This document shows, piece by piece, positions 1 to 6,892 of a DNA stretch of 10,671 bases (position 1 is its first letter; each line of letters starts with the position of its first letter). Under the pieces are notes generated by a model. The model was not told the DNA's origin and did no database searches. It saw nothing but the letters and a program-made list of their open reading frames with translations. The DNA comes from Flavobacterium sp. GTDB taxonomy: Bacteria; Bacteroidota; Bacteroidia; Flavobacteriales; Flavobacteriaceae. Position numbers and translations under genes: made by a program. The stretch covers positions 1 through 10,671 of the forward strand of contig JADMKR010000161.1 of NCBI GenBank assembly GCA_015478765.1, written 5' to 3'.

Positions 1-632
1 TGGAAAGTCTGCAGCCCGACGTTGCCTTTTTAGATATCCAGCTGGGCGATGGTACCGGCTTTGATATTCTGGAAAAAGTCGCTCAAAAAATCGGCCAGTC
101 ATCGTCACATATAGTCTTTATCACAGCGCATGAGGAATATGCGATAAAAGCATTCCGATTCAGCGCACTTGATTTTCTATTAAAGCCGGTCGATCCCGAG
201 GAATTGCAGAAAGTGGTCGAGAAGATCAGGGCGGTATTTCGCAAAAATGACGGCTTTGCACACATCGATTTACTGCTTGAAAACATCCGCCAGAAAGTCG
301 ACAATTTCAAACGAATAGCTTTGTCGACATCGGATGGCATTCATCTGTTCGACGTCAGCGATATCATCCGGTGTGAAAGTGAGGATAATTACACCAAGTT
401 TTTTATCAGAGATCATAAACCGGTTCTGATTTCGAAAACATTGAAGGAATATGAGGAATTATTATCGGGTCACGGATTTGAGCGCATCCATCAGTCGCAC
501 CTGATTAATCTTTCCTATTTAAAATCGTATATAAAAAAAGACGGCGGTTACGTGATCATGGCCGATAACAGTCACCTTCCGATTTCGCAGCGAAAAAAGG
601 ATCATCTGCAACAATTGATTAAGTCATTATAG
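1..632 (+). CDS. LytTR-family response regulator, 5' partial
   Basis: Cytoplasmic two-component response regulator that should be phosphorylated by a histidine kinase and bind DNA through a LytTR domain. The reading frame is open from base 3 to the stop at 630-632, so the first ATG inside the window (204) is not the true start. The receiver part shows the phospho-acceptor Asp in FLDIQLGDG (codon at 33), the conserved Thr in FITAHEEYA (codon at 123) and the conserved Lys in DFLLKPVD (codon at 183). The 30- and 50-codon spacings fit a CheY-like fold, so roughly 45 N-terminal residues lie outside. The LytTR domain spans about 315-620, with IIRCESEDNYTKFFI, SKTLKEYEELL and FERIHQSHLINLSYL as typical signatures. 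The kinase partner is not in the window and may lie upstream. Target genes cannot be told from here. Confidence 0.95.
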   Translation, partial: ESLQPDVAFLDIQLGDGTGFDILEKVAQKIGQSSSHIVFITAHEEYAIKAFRFSALDFLLKPVDPEELQKVVEKIRAVFRKNDGFAHIDLLLENIRQKVDNFKRIALSTSDGIHLFDVSDIIRCESEDNYTKFFIRDHKPVLISKTLKEYEELLSGHGFERIHQSHLINLSYLKSYIKKDGGYVIMADNSHLPISQRKKDHLQQLIKSL

Positions 633-720
633 CGTATTCTAATTGAAAATCGCCGATTGCTCATTTAAAGCTGGAGGCCAGATTTATACCATTACTTTTA
701 TAATGTAAAAATATCTAATT

Positions 721-3240
721 ATGAAAAAATATTACCTCATACTTTTAATAATCACGGGAATCGCAAATGCGCAAACCGTCAACATCCCGGATCCGAATTT
801 CAAAGCTGCTCTATTAGCACAGTCTGTCGATACAAATGGGGACGGCGAGATACAGGTTTCGGAGGCAGTGGCTAAGATAGGTCTCAATGTTTCCAATTCG
901 AATATTGTTAATCTCACAGGTATTGAGGCTTTTGTGAATTTAGAGTTTTTAAACTGTTCGGCAAACGAGATAATTACACTTGACCTCACAGCTTTAACCA
1001 ACTTGCAGTCTTTCTATGGGATGAACAATCCGTTGACTTCACTAAATATTACAGGGCTCGAGAGTCTTTCATCGGCTGACATTGATCATTGCGCCCTGGC
1101 ATCCATTGATCTAACTGGGTGCACGGTACTTGATGATCTTGATTTATCTTATAACCAACTTACATTTTTAGATGTCTCGCCGGCGATAAACCTGACAAGT
1201 TTGACTGTAAGTTTTAATTTTAATCTTCAAACTCTTACTCTGGCGGGTGCAACCAATCTTTCAGTAATGCATGCAACAAACACCAGTTTGTCGTCTTTTG
1301 ATCTATCCGGAAGTTCTTCATTAACCCTCTTGGATTTAAGTTGGAACACTTTAGGAGCTGTCGATGTATCTAACTGTGGTTCGTTAAACACGCTTATAAT
1401 AAACGGAAGTGGAAGCGTCCTTGAATCTCTTAATGTATCTGGTTGCACGTCACTTGAGTTGCTTGAAGTAAATGCTGATGGCCTTACGGAGCTTGATATA
1501 TCCAATCTGCCAAATCTCTCGATAGCGAATGTTAGTAACTCCGGCATTATTACATTAAACGCATCCGGATGCTCGGAATTATCTACTCTTGATGCTTCGA
1601 ATTGCGAGCTGACCTCAATTGATGTTTCAGGGTGTACAAATTTACTTTGGCTAGAAGTTCCATATAACCAACTGACCACTTTGGATGCGTCGACATGCCA
1701 CTCACTAATAAGCTTGAACCTGGATGAAAACCCCTTGGAAACGCTATTTATAAAAAATGGATCCAATGAAAACATTATGGCCACCATTTCACCATTAGTA
1801 TATATATGCGCCGATGAATCGCAGCTGCAAGCTGTCGCACAGGAATTCAGCGCCATTCCGAATGTTGTTATAAATTCATATTGTTCATTTACTCCTGGGG
1901 GCGATTACAATATTATTACAGGTATTGTGAGCTTTGACGCCAATAACAACGGGCCAGACGCAAGTGACCCGGCTTTTCCATTCAATAAAGTCACCATATC
2001 AGGGCCGCCTGGTGATGGTGCGACCTTTACCGACGTAAGTGGTTCTTATGCGTTTTATACGCAAGCGGGAAACTATGAAGTAATGCCCCAAATAGAAAAC
2101 GAAAATTTCTTCAACCTTTTCACTCCCGTAGAGGTAAACTTTCCGGTGGTCAACAATTCGGTTATAACGCAGAATTTTTCGATAGTCGCAAATGGAATCC
2201 ACCCTGATGTGGAAGTAGTGATCGTACCGTTGGTACCTGCCCAGCCCGGATTCGACGCTGTGTATAAAATCGTTTATAAAAACAAGGGCAACCAGCTATT
2301 GTCGGGCGAAGTGCTTTTTGAATTTGGAAATATGTCCATGGAATACCTGTCGGCAGTTCCCCCGCCCGACAATATACTATCGGGTTCTTTAGAATTTGAA
2401 TATGCCGATATGATGCCTTTCGAAAACCGCGAAATCATAGTGACTTTGAATATCAATGCTCCCACCGATACACCACCGGTTAATATTGGCGATTTGTTTG
2501 ACTTTACAGCTCAGATCACGATTAATGAAGGCTCCGACGAGAATCCCGCCGATAACATCTTCCTGTACAACGAAGCCGTTATCGGATCGTATGATCCTAA
2601 TAATAAAATATGCTCGGAAGGCGAGGTAGTCGGAACGGACAATATAGGGGGATACCTTCACTATGTTATCAATTTTGAAAATACAGGCACCGCCCCGGCC
2701 CAGAATGTCGTGGTGCGCGATACCATAGACCCACTTCAATTTGACGTTTCGTCCGTACAGGTAATGAATGCGTCGCATCCCGTCGTCGCGCGTCAAAATG
2801 GGAATATACTCGAATGTATTTTTGAGGAAATCAATCTTGATTCAGGTGGCCATGGTAATATTTTACTTAAGATTAAGACATTGAACACGCTTCAGGAAGG
2901 TGAAATGGTCACGAATAAGGCCGATATTTTCTTTGACTACAACTTTCCGGTAACTACCGAAAATGCTAACACGACGTTCGCAACTCTTAGCATCTATGAA
3001 TCGGAACTGGGAAGCAAAGTGCTTATAGCACCGAATCCGGTTGATGACATTCTGCAGATTAGAAACTCAAACGAAATCGAAGCCATCGAACTCTATGATA
3101 TTCAGGGAAGATTGCTTGAGGAAATGAAAGTTAACAGTAAATTATTCGAATTAACTATGGGCGGCCGCCAAACCGGATTCTATCTTTTGAAAGTCCGCTC
3201 TTCGTTAGGGCAGACAACACATCAAATACTCAAAAAATAG
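721..3240 (+). CDS. Secreted leucine-rich-repeat protein with EF-hand-like loop and T9SS C-terminal sorting domain
   Basis: An 839-residue exported protein, probably surface-attached or released by type IX secretion; its ligand is unknown. Residues 1-17 form a signal peptide (cleavage likely ANA|Q). Residues 37-48, DTNGDGEIQVSE, match a canonical 12-position calcium-binding EF-hand loop. Residues 85-339 contain twelve consecutive LRR-like units, ten of exactly 21 residues and two of 22 and 23, of the form xLDxSxCxxLxxLxxxxNxL, with a less regular unit before them. A cap region is followed by a possible SdrD/CarboxypepD_reg-like beta domain (about 395-465, DANNNGPDASDP). A DUF7619-like region (about 622-754) starts at GSYDPNNK. 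Residues 767-839 are a type A sorting domain (APNP at 770-773, LYDIQGRLL, GFYLLKV, terminal KK). The LRR part looks more AT-rich than the metabolic genes downstream. No Shine-Dalgarno is seen; TACTTTTA at 693-700 is only a weak promoter candidate. Confidence 0.93.
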   Translation: MKKYYLILLIITGIANAQTVNIPDPNFKAALLAQSVDTNGDGEIQVSEAVAKIGLNVSNSNIVNLTGIEAFVNLEFLNCSANEIITLDLTALTNLQSFYGMNNPLTSLNITGLESLSSADIDHCALASIDLTGCTVLDDLDLSYNQLTFLDVSPAINLTSLTVSFNFNLQTLTLAGATNLSVMHATNTSLSSFDLSGSSSLTLLDLSWNTLGAVDVSNCGSLNTLIINGSGSVLESLNVSGCTSLELLEVNADGLTELDISNLPNLSIANVSNSGIITLNASGCSELSTLDASNCELTSIDVSGCTNLLWLEVPYNQLTTLDASTCHSLISLNLDENPLETLFIKNGSNENIMATISPLVYICADESQLQAVAQEFSAIPNVVINSYCSFTPGGDYNIITGIVSFDANNNGPDASDPAFPFNKVTISGPPGDGATFTDVSGSYAFYTQAGNYEVMPQIENENFFNLFTPVEVNFPVVNNSVITQNFSIVANGIHPDVEVVIVPLVPAQPGFDAVYKIVYKNKGNQLLSGEVLFEFGNMSMEYLSAVPPPDNILSGSLEFEYADMMPFENREIIVTLNINAPTDTPPVNIGDLFDFTAQITINEGSDENPADNIFLYNEAVIGSYDPNNKICSEGEVVGTDNIGGYLHYVINFENTGTAPAQNVVVRDTIDPLQFDVSSVQVMNASHPVVARQNGNILECIFEEINLDSGGHGNILLKIKTLNTLQEGEMVTNKADIFFDYNFPVTTENANTTFATLSIYESELGSKVLIAPNPVDDILQIRNSNEIEAIELYDIQGRLLEEMKVNSKLFELTMGGRQTGFYLLKVRSSLGQTTHQILKK

Positions 3241-3263
3241 TTTAGTGGTTAAGTAGGAAATAT

Positions 3264-3291
3264 CCCGGAGTATATCGCTTCGGGTATTTTT
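3264..3291 (+). terminator. Rho-independent terminator after the LRR gene
   Basis: CCCGGAG (3264-3270) pairs with CTTCGGG (3278-3284), a 7-bp stem with one G-T wobble and a 7-base loop. It is followed by TATTTTTG with a T run at 3287-3291. It lies 24 bp after the LRR stop codon and separates that gene from citrate synthase. Confidence 0.75.
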
Positions 3292-3295
3292 GTTT

Positions 3296-3312
3296 ATAGG
3301 CGTTGCGCCTAT
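3296..3312. repeat. Perfect inverted repeat (7-bp stem, 3-base loop)
   Basis: ATAGGCG (3296-3302), loop TTG, CGCCTAT (3306-3312) is a perfect hairpin directly after the terminator. It has no T run on the plus strand. It lies about 75 bp upstream of the citrate synthase -7 element, so it is probably outside that transcript. Its role is unknown: it may be a second, weaker transcript end or a chance palindrome. Confidence 0.5.
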
Positions 3313-3387
3313 GGTCCGACTTATCCATTTATACAAAAATTAACCCTTTTGTTATAATATTCATTTTTTAATTCCTTGCAAATTCTG

Positions 3388-3395
3388 TAAGTTTG
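3388..3395 (+). promoter_or_regulatory. Candidate -7 promoter element for citrate synthase
   Basis: TAAGTTTG matches the Bacteroidota -7 consensus TAnnTTTG exactly and lies 41 bp before the citrate synthase start codon, giving a leader of about 35 bases. A clear TTG -33 box at the usual 17-19 bp spacing is not visible; that position is a T run. The surrounding DNA is very AT-rich. Confidence 0.55.
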
Positions 3396-3436
3396 TTAAA
3401 TTATTATTTTCCTGAAAATTAATTACCAAACACATT

Positions 3437-4720
3437 ATGTCTAAAACAGCTATATTAGAATTAGATGGCAAAAGGTATGAACTCCCGGTTATAACTGGAA
3501 GTGAGAACGAAGTTGCGATCGATATCAGCAAATTGCGCGACGTTTCCGGTGCTATTACCATGGATCCGGGTTATAAAAATTCAGGTGTCTGCAAAAGTGA
3601 CATCACTTTCCTTGACGGTGAAGAAGGAATTTTGCGCTACCGCGGATACTCAATTGAAGATCTTGCCGACAAGGCTAATTTCCTGGAAGTTTCCTATTTG
3701 CTGATTTTTGGCGAACTTCCTACACCCAAGCAATTGCAACAGTTCGAAGACGATATTCGCAAATATACCCTGGTTAACGAGGAGATGAAAAGCATCATCG
3801 ACGGTTTCCCGAAAACGGCGCATCCCATGGGTGTGTTGGCGGCACTGACCAGCGCACTGACGGCTTTTAATCCCAAGTCGGTAAATGTCGAGAACGAAAA
3901 AGAACTATACGAAGCGGTATGTAAAACCATGGGTAAATTCCTGGTGATAGCCACTTGGACCTACCGAAAAACAATGGGCTACCCGTTGAATTATTACGAC
4001 AATACCAAAGGTTATGTGGAGAACTTCATGCATTTGATGTTCGAACTGCCAACCGGTCCCTACAAAGCAAACAAAGTCGTAATCGACGCACTTGATAAAT
4101 TATTCATACTTCACGCCGATCACGAGCAAAACTGTTCGACATCTACCGTAAGAATGGTGGGTTCTTCGCAAACCGGACTTTTCGCTTCAATTTCTGCCGG
4201 CGTTTCTGCACTTTGGGGTCCGCTTCACGGTGGCGCCAACCAGGCGGTACTTGAGATGCTGGAGGAAATCCACAAGAACGGAGGCGACGCCGATAAGTAT
4301 ATGGCGAAAGCCAAGGACAAGGAAGATCCGTTCCGATTAATGGGCTTCGGACACCGCGTTTACAAAAATTTCGATCCGCGTGCACGTATTATAAAGAAAG
4401 CCGCCGATGAGGTTTTGGCCACGCTTGGCGTTGATGATCCGGTACTCGCGATCGCAAAAAAACTTGAAGATGCCGCGCTTCAGGACGAATATTTCAAGTC
4501 GAGAAGCTTGTATCCAAACGTAGATTTCTACTCGGGCATCATCTACCGTGCACTTGGTATTCCAACCGACATGTTCACCGTAATGTTTGCCATCGGCAGG
4601 CTTCCGGGCTGGATTGCACAATGGACCGAAATGCGGATCAACAAGGAACCAATTGGCCGTCCACGTCAGATTTACACCGGACATCCGCTGCGCGATTTTA
4701 AGCCTTTGGATAAACGATAA
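3437..4720 (+). CDS. gltA: Citrate synthase
   Basis: Condenses oxaloacetate and acetyl-CoA to citrate plus CoA, the entry step of the TCA cycle, in the cytoplasm. The 427-residue length and sequence fit the bacterial hexameric (E. coli GltA-like) type. The three catalytic residues are present: His264 in GPLHGGAN, His306 in GFGHRVYK and Asp363 in VDFYSG. The oxaloacetate-binding surroundings (HADHEQNCSTSTVRMVGSS, FDPRAR, GRLPGWIAQWTE) are also intact. The N-terminal extension (about residues 1-45) is that of this type, whose E. coli member is inhibited by NADH; whether this one is cannot be told. The start at ATG 3437 fits the family N-terminus and lies just after the promoter element. The gene is flanked by terminators on both sides, so it is probably transcribed alone. 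Confidence 0.98.
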   Translation: MSKTAILELDGKRYELPVITGSENEVAIDISKLRDVSGAITMDPGYKNSGVCKSDITFLDGEEGILRYRGYSIEDLADKANFLEVSYLLIFGELPTPKQLQQFEDDIRKYTLVNEEMKSIIDGFPKTAHPMGVLAALTSALTAFNPKSVNVENEKELYEAVCKTMGKFLVIATWTYRKTMGYPLNYYDNTKGYVENFMHLMFELPTGPYKANKVVIDALDKLFILHADHEQNCSTSTVRMVGSSQTGLFASISAGVSALWGPLHGGANQAVLEMLEEIHKNGGDADKYMAKAKDKEDPFRLMGFGHRVYKNFDPRARIIKKAADEVLATLGVDDPVLAIAKKLEDAALQDEYFKSRSLYPNVDFYSGIIYRALGIPTDMFTVMFAIGRLPGWIAQWTEMRINKEPIGRPRQIYTGHPLRDFKPLDKR

Positions 4721-4730
4721 CAAATTTTAA

Positions 4731-4754
4731 GAGCCTCCTAGCAGAGGCTTTTTT
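4731..4754 (+). terminator. Rho-independent terminator after gltA
   Basis: AGCCTC (4732-4737) and GAGGCT (4744-4749) form a perfect 6-bp stem with a 6-base loop, closed by a G-T pair and running straight into six T residues (4749-4754). It lies 11 bp after the stop codon. Confidence 0.85.
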
Positions 4755-4820
4755 AATGTCATAGGGCCTTGTTGGACATCGCTTTATCTGAATAAAAATC
4801 ATTTTTCAAAACGCTTTTTT

Positions 4821-4828
4821 TATCTTTG
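4821..4828 (+). promoter_or_regulatory. Candidate -7 promoter element for the first pentein gene
   Basis: TATCTTTG matches TAnnTTTG exactly and ends 19 bp before the ATG at 4848, implying a short leader. No TTG is visible at the -33 position, which is T-rich (4802-4806). Together with the terminator just upstream, it marks the start of a transcription unit distinct from gltA. Confidence 0.6.
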
Positions 4829-4847
4829 CCGAAACTCTGAAATTACT

Positions 4848-5762
4848 ATGTTACAACTGAATGTCAAGAATGAAACCTCGCGCCTGCGGGCGGTTGTTTT
4901 AGGTACTGCCGAAAGCAGCGGCCCAACGCCGACCGCGGAAGAAGCGTACGATCCAAAATCGTTGGAACATATACTGGCCGGGACTTATCCTTCAGAAGAA
5001 GACATGATTGTCGAAATGGACGCCATCAACGCTGTTTTCAAAAAATACGACGTCAAAGTTTTCCGCCCTGAGATTATCGAAAACTACAACCAGATTTTTA
5101 CCCGCGACATCGGCTTTGTGATCGACGATATTTTTATCAAAGCCAATATTCTACCGGACCGCGATGGCGAACTCGACGCAATCGGTCATGTGATCGCGCA
5201 GATCGATCCGGCGAAAGTCGTGCGGCCGCCCGAGGAAGTACATATCGAAGGCGGCGATGTGCTGTTGTGGAATGACCACATTTTTATAGGGACGTATAAA
5301 GGTGACGATTATGCAAGTTATATCACCGCGCGAACAAACATGCAGGGTGTCGAGTACATCCGACAGTTGTTTCCGCATAAAACCGTGAAAGAATTCGACC
5401 TTGTGAAATCACGCACCGAAGCACGTGATAACGCACTGCATCTGGATTGCTGTTTCCAGCCAATTGGCCACGATAAAGGAATCATTTACCAAGGCGGTTT
5501 CCGCGATATGGCCGATTTCCAATATCTCGAAGATTTGTTCGGGACAGAAAACCTGTTCCATATCACCCGTGATGAAATGTATCATATGCATTCGAACGTT
5601 TTTTCGATTTCTCCCGATGTGGTGGTGTCAGAAGAGAAATTCACCCGCTTAAACAACTGGCTGCGCGATAACGGATTCACAGTCGAAGAAGTTCCGTATG
5701 CAGAAATAGCAAAACAGGAAGGATTGCTGCGATGTTCCACACTGCCGCTGATTCGCGATTAA
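4848..5762 (+). CDS. Pentein-fold guanidino-modifying enzyme (DDAH / arginine deiminase / amidinotransferase family)
   Basis: A 304-residue cytoplasmic enzyme of the pentein superfamily, which attacks the guanidinium carbon of arginine-like substrates through a cysteine thio-intermediate. Visible active-site blocks are FTRD (84-87), EGGD (134-137), His198 in ALHLDC, SNVFSISP and the C-terminal nucleophile Cys296 in LLRCSTLPL. The complete Cys/His/acidic set argues for an active enzyme. Relatives hydrolyse dimethylarginine or arginine to citrulline, or transfer an amidino group; the sequence alone does not settle which. The next gene encodes a second pentein of the citrulline-hydrolase type, which favours a citrulline-producing hydrolase here (inference). 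The start ATG 4848 is 20 bp after a good -7 element, and the N-terminus LNVKNETSRLRAVVLG is the usual first beta-strand of the fold. Confidence 0.88.
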   Translation: MLQLNVKNETSRLRAVVLGTAESSGPTPTAEEAYDPKSLEHILAGTYPSEEDMIVEMDAINAVFKKYDVKVFRPEIIENYNQIFTRDIGFVIDDIFIKANILPDRDGELDAIGHVIAQIDPAKVVRPPEEVHIEGGDVLLWNDHIFIGTYKGDDYASYITARTNMQGVEYIRQLFPHKTVKEFDLVKSRTEARDNALHLDCCFQPIGHDKGIIYQGGFRDMADFQYLEDLFGTENLFHITRDEMYHMHSNVFSISPDVVVSEEKFTRLNNWLRDNGFTVEEVPYAEIAKQEGLLRCSTLPLIRD

Positions 5763-5785
5763 AAAATCAGATTCAAACTAAAGAG

Positions 5786-5850
5786 ATGCCCGCGTTAGGG
5801 ATGGAGGCACGTGCCGCGCACAGCCGATAGCCCGGCCGAAGGCAACGCCC
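5786..5850. repeat. Compact structured intergenic element in front of the CtlX-like gene (flavobacterial hairpin-repeat type)
   Basis: This GC-rich block stands out in an AT-rich intergenic stretch. GCGTT (5792-5796) can pair with AACGC (5844-5848), closing the element. Inside, GGC (5806-5808) can pair with GCC (5823-5825), and GTGC-CGC-GCAC (5811-5821) forms an inner hairpin. GCC-GAA-GGC (5835-5843) forms another small hairpin near the 3' end. The 10-base palindrome GGCACGTGCC is at 5806-5815. From memory, sequences starting CCCGCG.TAGGGAT and ending GATAGCCCG..CGAAGGCAACGCC occur repeatedly between genes in Flavobacterium-type genomes, often with a longer central hairpin. I could not check this or whether it equals the Rfam Flavo-1 RNA. 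Confidence 0.55.
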
Positions 5851-5863
5851 AAAAAAATATAAT

Positions 5864-6799
5864 ATGAAACAGACAACGAATACAGTTTTGATGATCCGCC
5901 CGGTGGCATTCCGGATGAATGAGCAAACGGCAGTAAATAATTATTACCAGCGCGTGCTGGAAAACCTGATTCAGCCCACAGTCAACGCAAAAGCACAAGA
6001 AGAATTCGACGGATTCGTAGCAAAACTCCGCGCTGTCGGCGTTAATGTAATCGTTGTAAACGACACTCTGGAGCCCGATACGCCCGATTCGATTTTTCCG
6101 AACAACTGGGTGTCGTTCCACGAGAACGGCGATGCGGCGCTCTACCCAATGTTTGCTGAAAACCGCCGCCATGAACGCCGCGAAGAAGTGCTCGATCTTT
6201 TGGAGGATGAAGGTTTCCGGATTGATAATATTGTCGATTACACCTCGGCCGAAGAAGATGGTTTCTTTCTCGAAGGAACCGGCAGTATAATCCTGGACCG
6301 ACCGAATGGCAAAGCATATTGCGCACTTTCACCCCGCGCCGATGAAGAACTTTTTATCGAATTCTGTGAAGACTTTGACCTGGCGCCCGTTATTTTCGAA
6401 GCTTATCACGATGTGAACGGCGAGCGCAAACTGATTTATCACACCAATGTCATGATGTGCGTAGGCGATACATTCGCCGTTATTTGTGCCGATTGCATCG
6501 ATGATAAAAAGGAGCGGAAAATGGTGCTCGACAACCTGAAAGCCGACGGAAAAGACATTATCCTGATCACCGAAGACCAGGTAAATAATTTTGCGGGGAA
6601 TATGCTTGAAGTGCGCGGCACCGGTGATAAACGCTATGTGATCATGAGCGCGGCAGCCCATCAAAGCCTCACAGCCAAACAAATTGCACAACTTGAAAAA
6701 CACGTCGAAGTTTTGTCGGCCAACCTCGATACGATCGAAGCCTGCGGCGGCGGAAGCGCCCGATGTATGGTAGCCGAAGTTTTCCTGCCAAAAAAATAA
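5864..6799 (+). CDS. ctlX: CtlX-like citrulline utilization hydrolase (pentein superfamily)
   Basis: A 311-residue cytoplasmic enzyme of the CtlX/COG4874 type, thought to hydrolyse citrulline to ornithine, CO2 and ammonia; the exact substrate here is inferred from the family name. Signatures in order are IRPVAFRMNEQTAVNNYYQ at the N-terminus, FPNNWVSFH (Asn80-Asn81-Trp82), the EGTGS block (Glu137) where the neighbouring pentein has EGGD, His193 in IYHTNVMM, and the nucleophile Cys301 in GGGSARCMVAEVF. Length and motifs are complete. It lies 101 bp after the first pentein with no terminator between, only the structured element, so the two may be co-transcribed. A strong terminator follows. It is distant from gene 4848-5762 within the same fold and not a recent duplicate. 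Confidence 0.88.
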   Translation: MKQTTNTVLMIRPVAFRMNEQTAVNNYYQRVLENLIQPTVNAKAQEEFDGFVAKLRAVGVNVIVVNDTLEPDTPDSIFPNNWVSFHENGDAALYPMFAENRRHERREEVLDLLEDEGFRIDNIVDYTSAEEDGFFLEGTGSIILDRPNGKAYCALSPRADEELFIEFCEDFDLAPVIFEAYHDVNGERKLIYHTNVMMCVGDTFAVICADCIDDKKERKMVLDNLKADGKDIILITEDQVNNFAGNMLEVRGTGDKRYVIMSAAAHQSLTAKQIAQLEKHVEVLSANLDTIEACGGGSARCMVAEVFLPKK

Positions 6800-6806
6800 A
6801 ACACCT

Positions 6807-6838
6807 AAATCCCGACAAACGACCTGTCGGGATTTTTT
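6807..6838 (+). terminator. Strong Rho-independent terminator after the CtlX-like gene
   Basis: AAATCCCGACA (6807-6817) and TGTCGGGATTT (6825-6835) form a perfect 11-bp stem around a 7-base loop, with a T run at 6833-6838. It closes the pentein unit 7 bp after the stop codon. Confidence 0.92.
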
Positions 6839-6892
6839 ATGCGAAATTCATCCGAAATTTAAGTAAATTGGACACTGTAAAAAATACACTCC

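Noticed and set aside
204..632. ATG at 204 as the start of a short LytTR-only protein
   Set aside because: The frame is open back to base 3 and encodes recognisable receiver motifs (FLDIQLGDG, FITAH, LLKPVD), so this is an internal Met of a truncated response regulator.
648..658. AATCG-C-CGATT palindrome after the response regulator as a terminator
   Set aside because: The loop would be a single base and no T run follows.
1227..1856. 209-residue open frame on the minus strand
   Set aside because: Antisense shadow of the regular LRR array; the predicted protein has no recognisable domain and the plus-strand frame is strongly supported.
2389..2796. 135-residue open frame on the minus strand
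   Set aside because: Lies wholly inside the well-supported C-terminal half of the LRR protein; its composition is that of a shadow frame.
4337..4723. 128-residue open frame on the minus strand over the end of gltA
   Set aside because: It is antisense to conserved citrate synthase catalytic regions and shows no domain signature of its own.
4848..6799. The two adjacent penteins as a recent gene duplication
   Set aside because: They share only the fold-level Cys/His/Glu layout; their motifs differ (EGGD versus EGTGS, LRCSTLPL versus ARCMVAEVF), indicating old, separate families.
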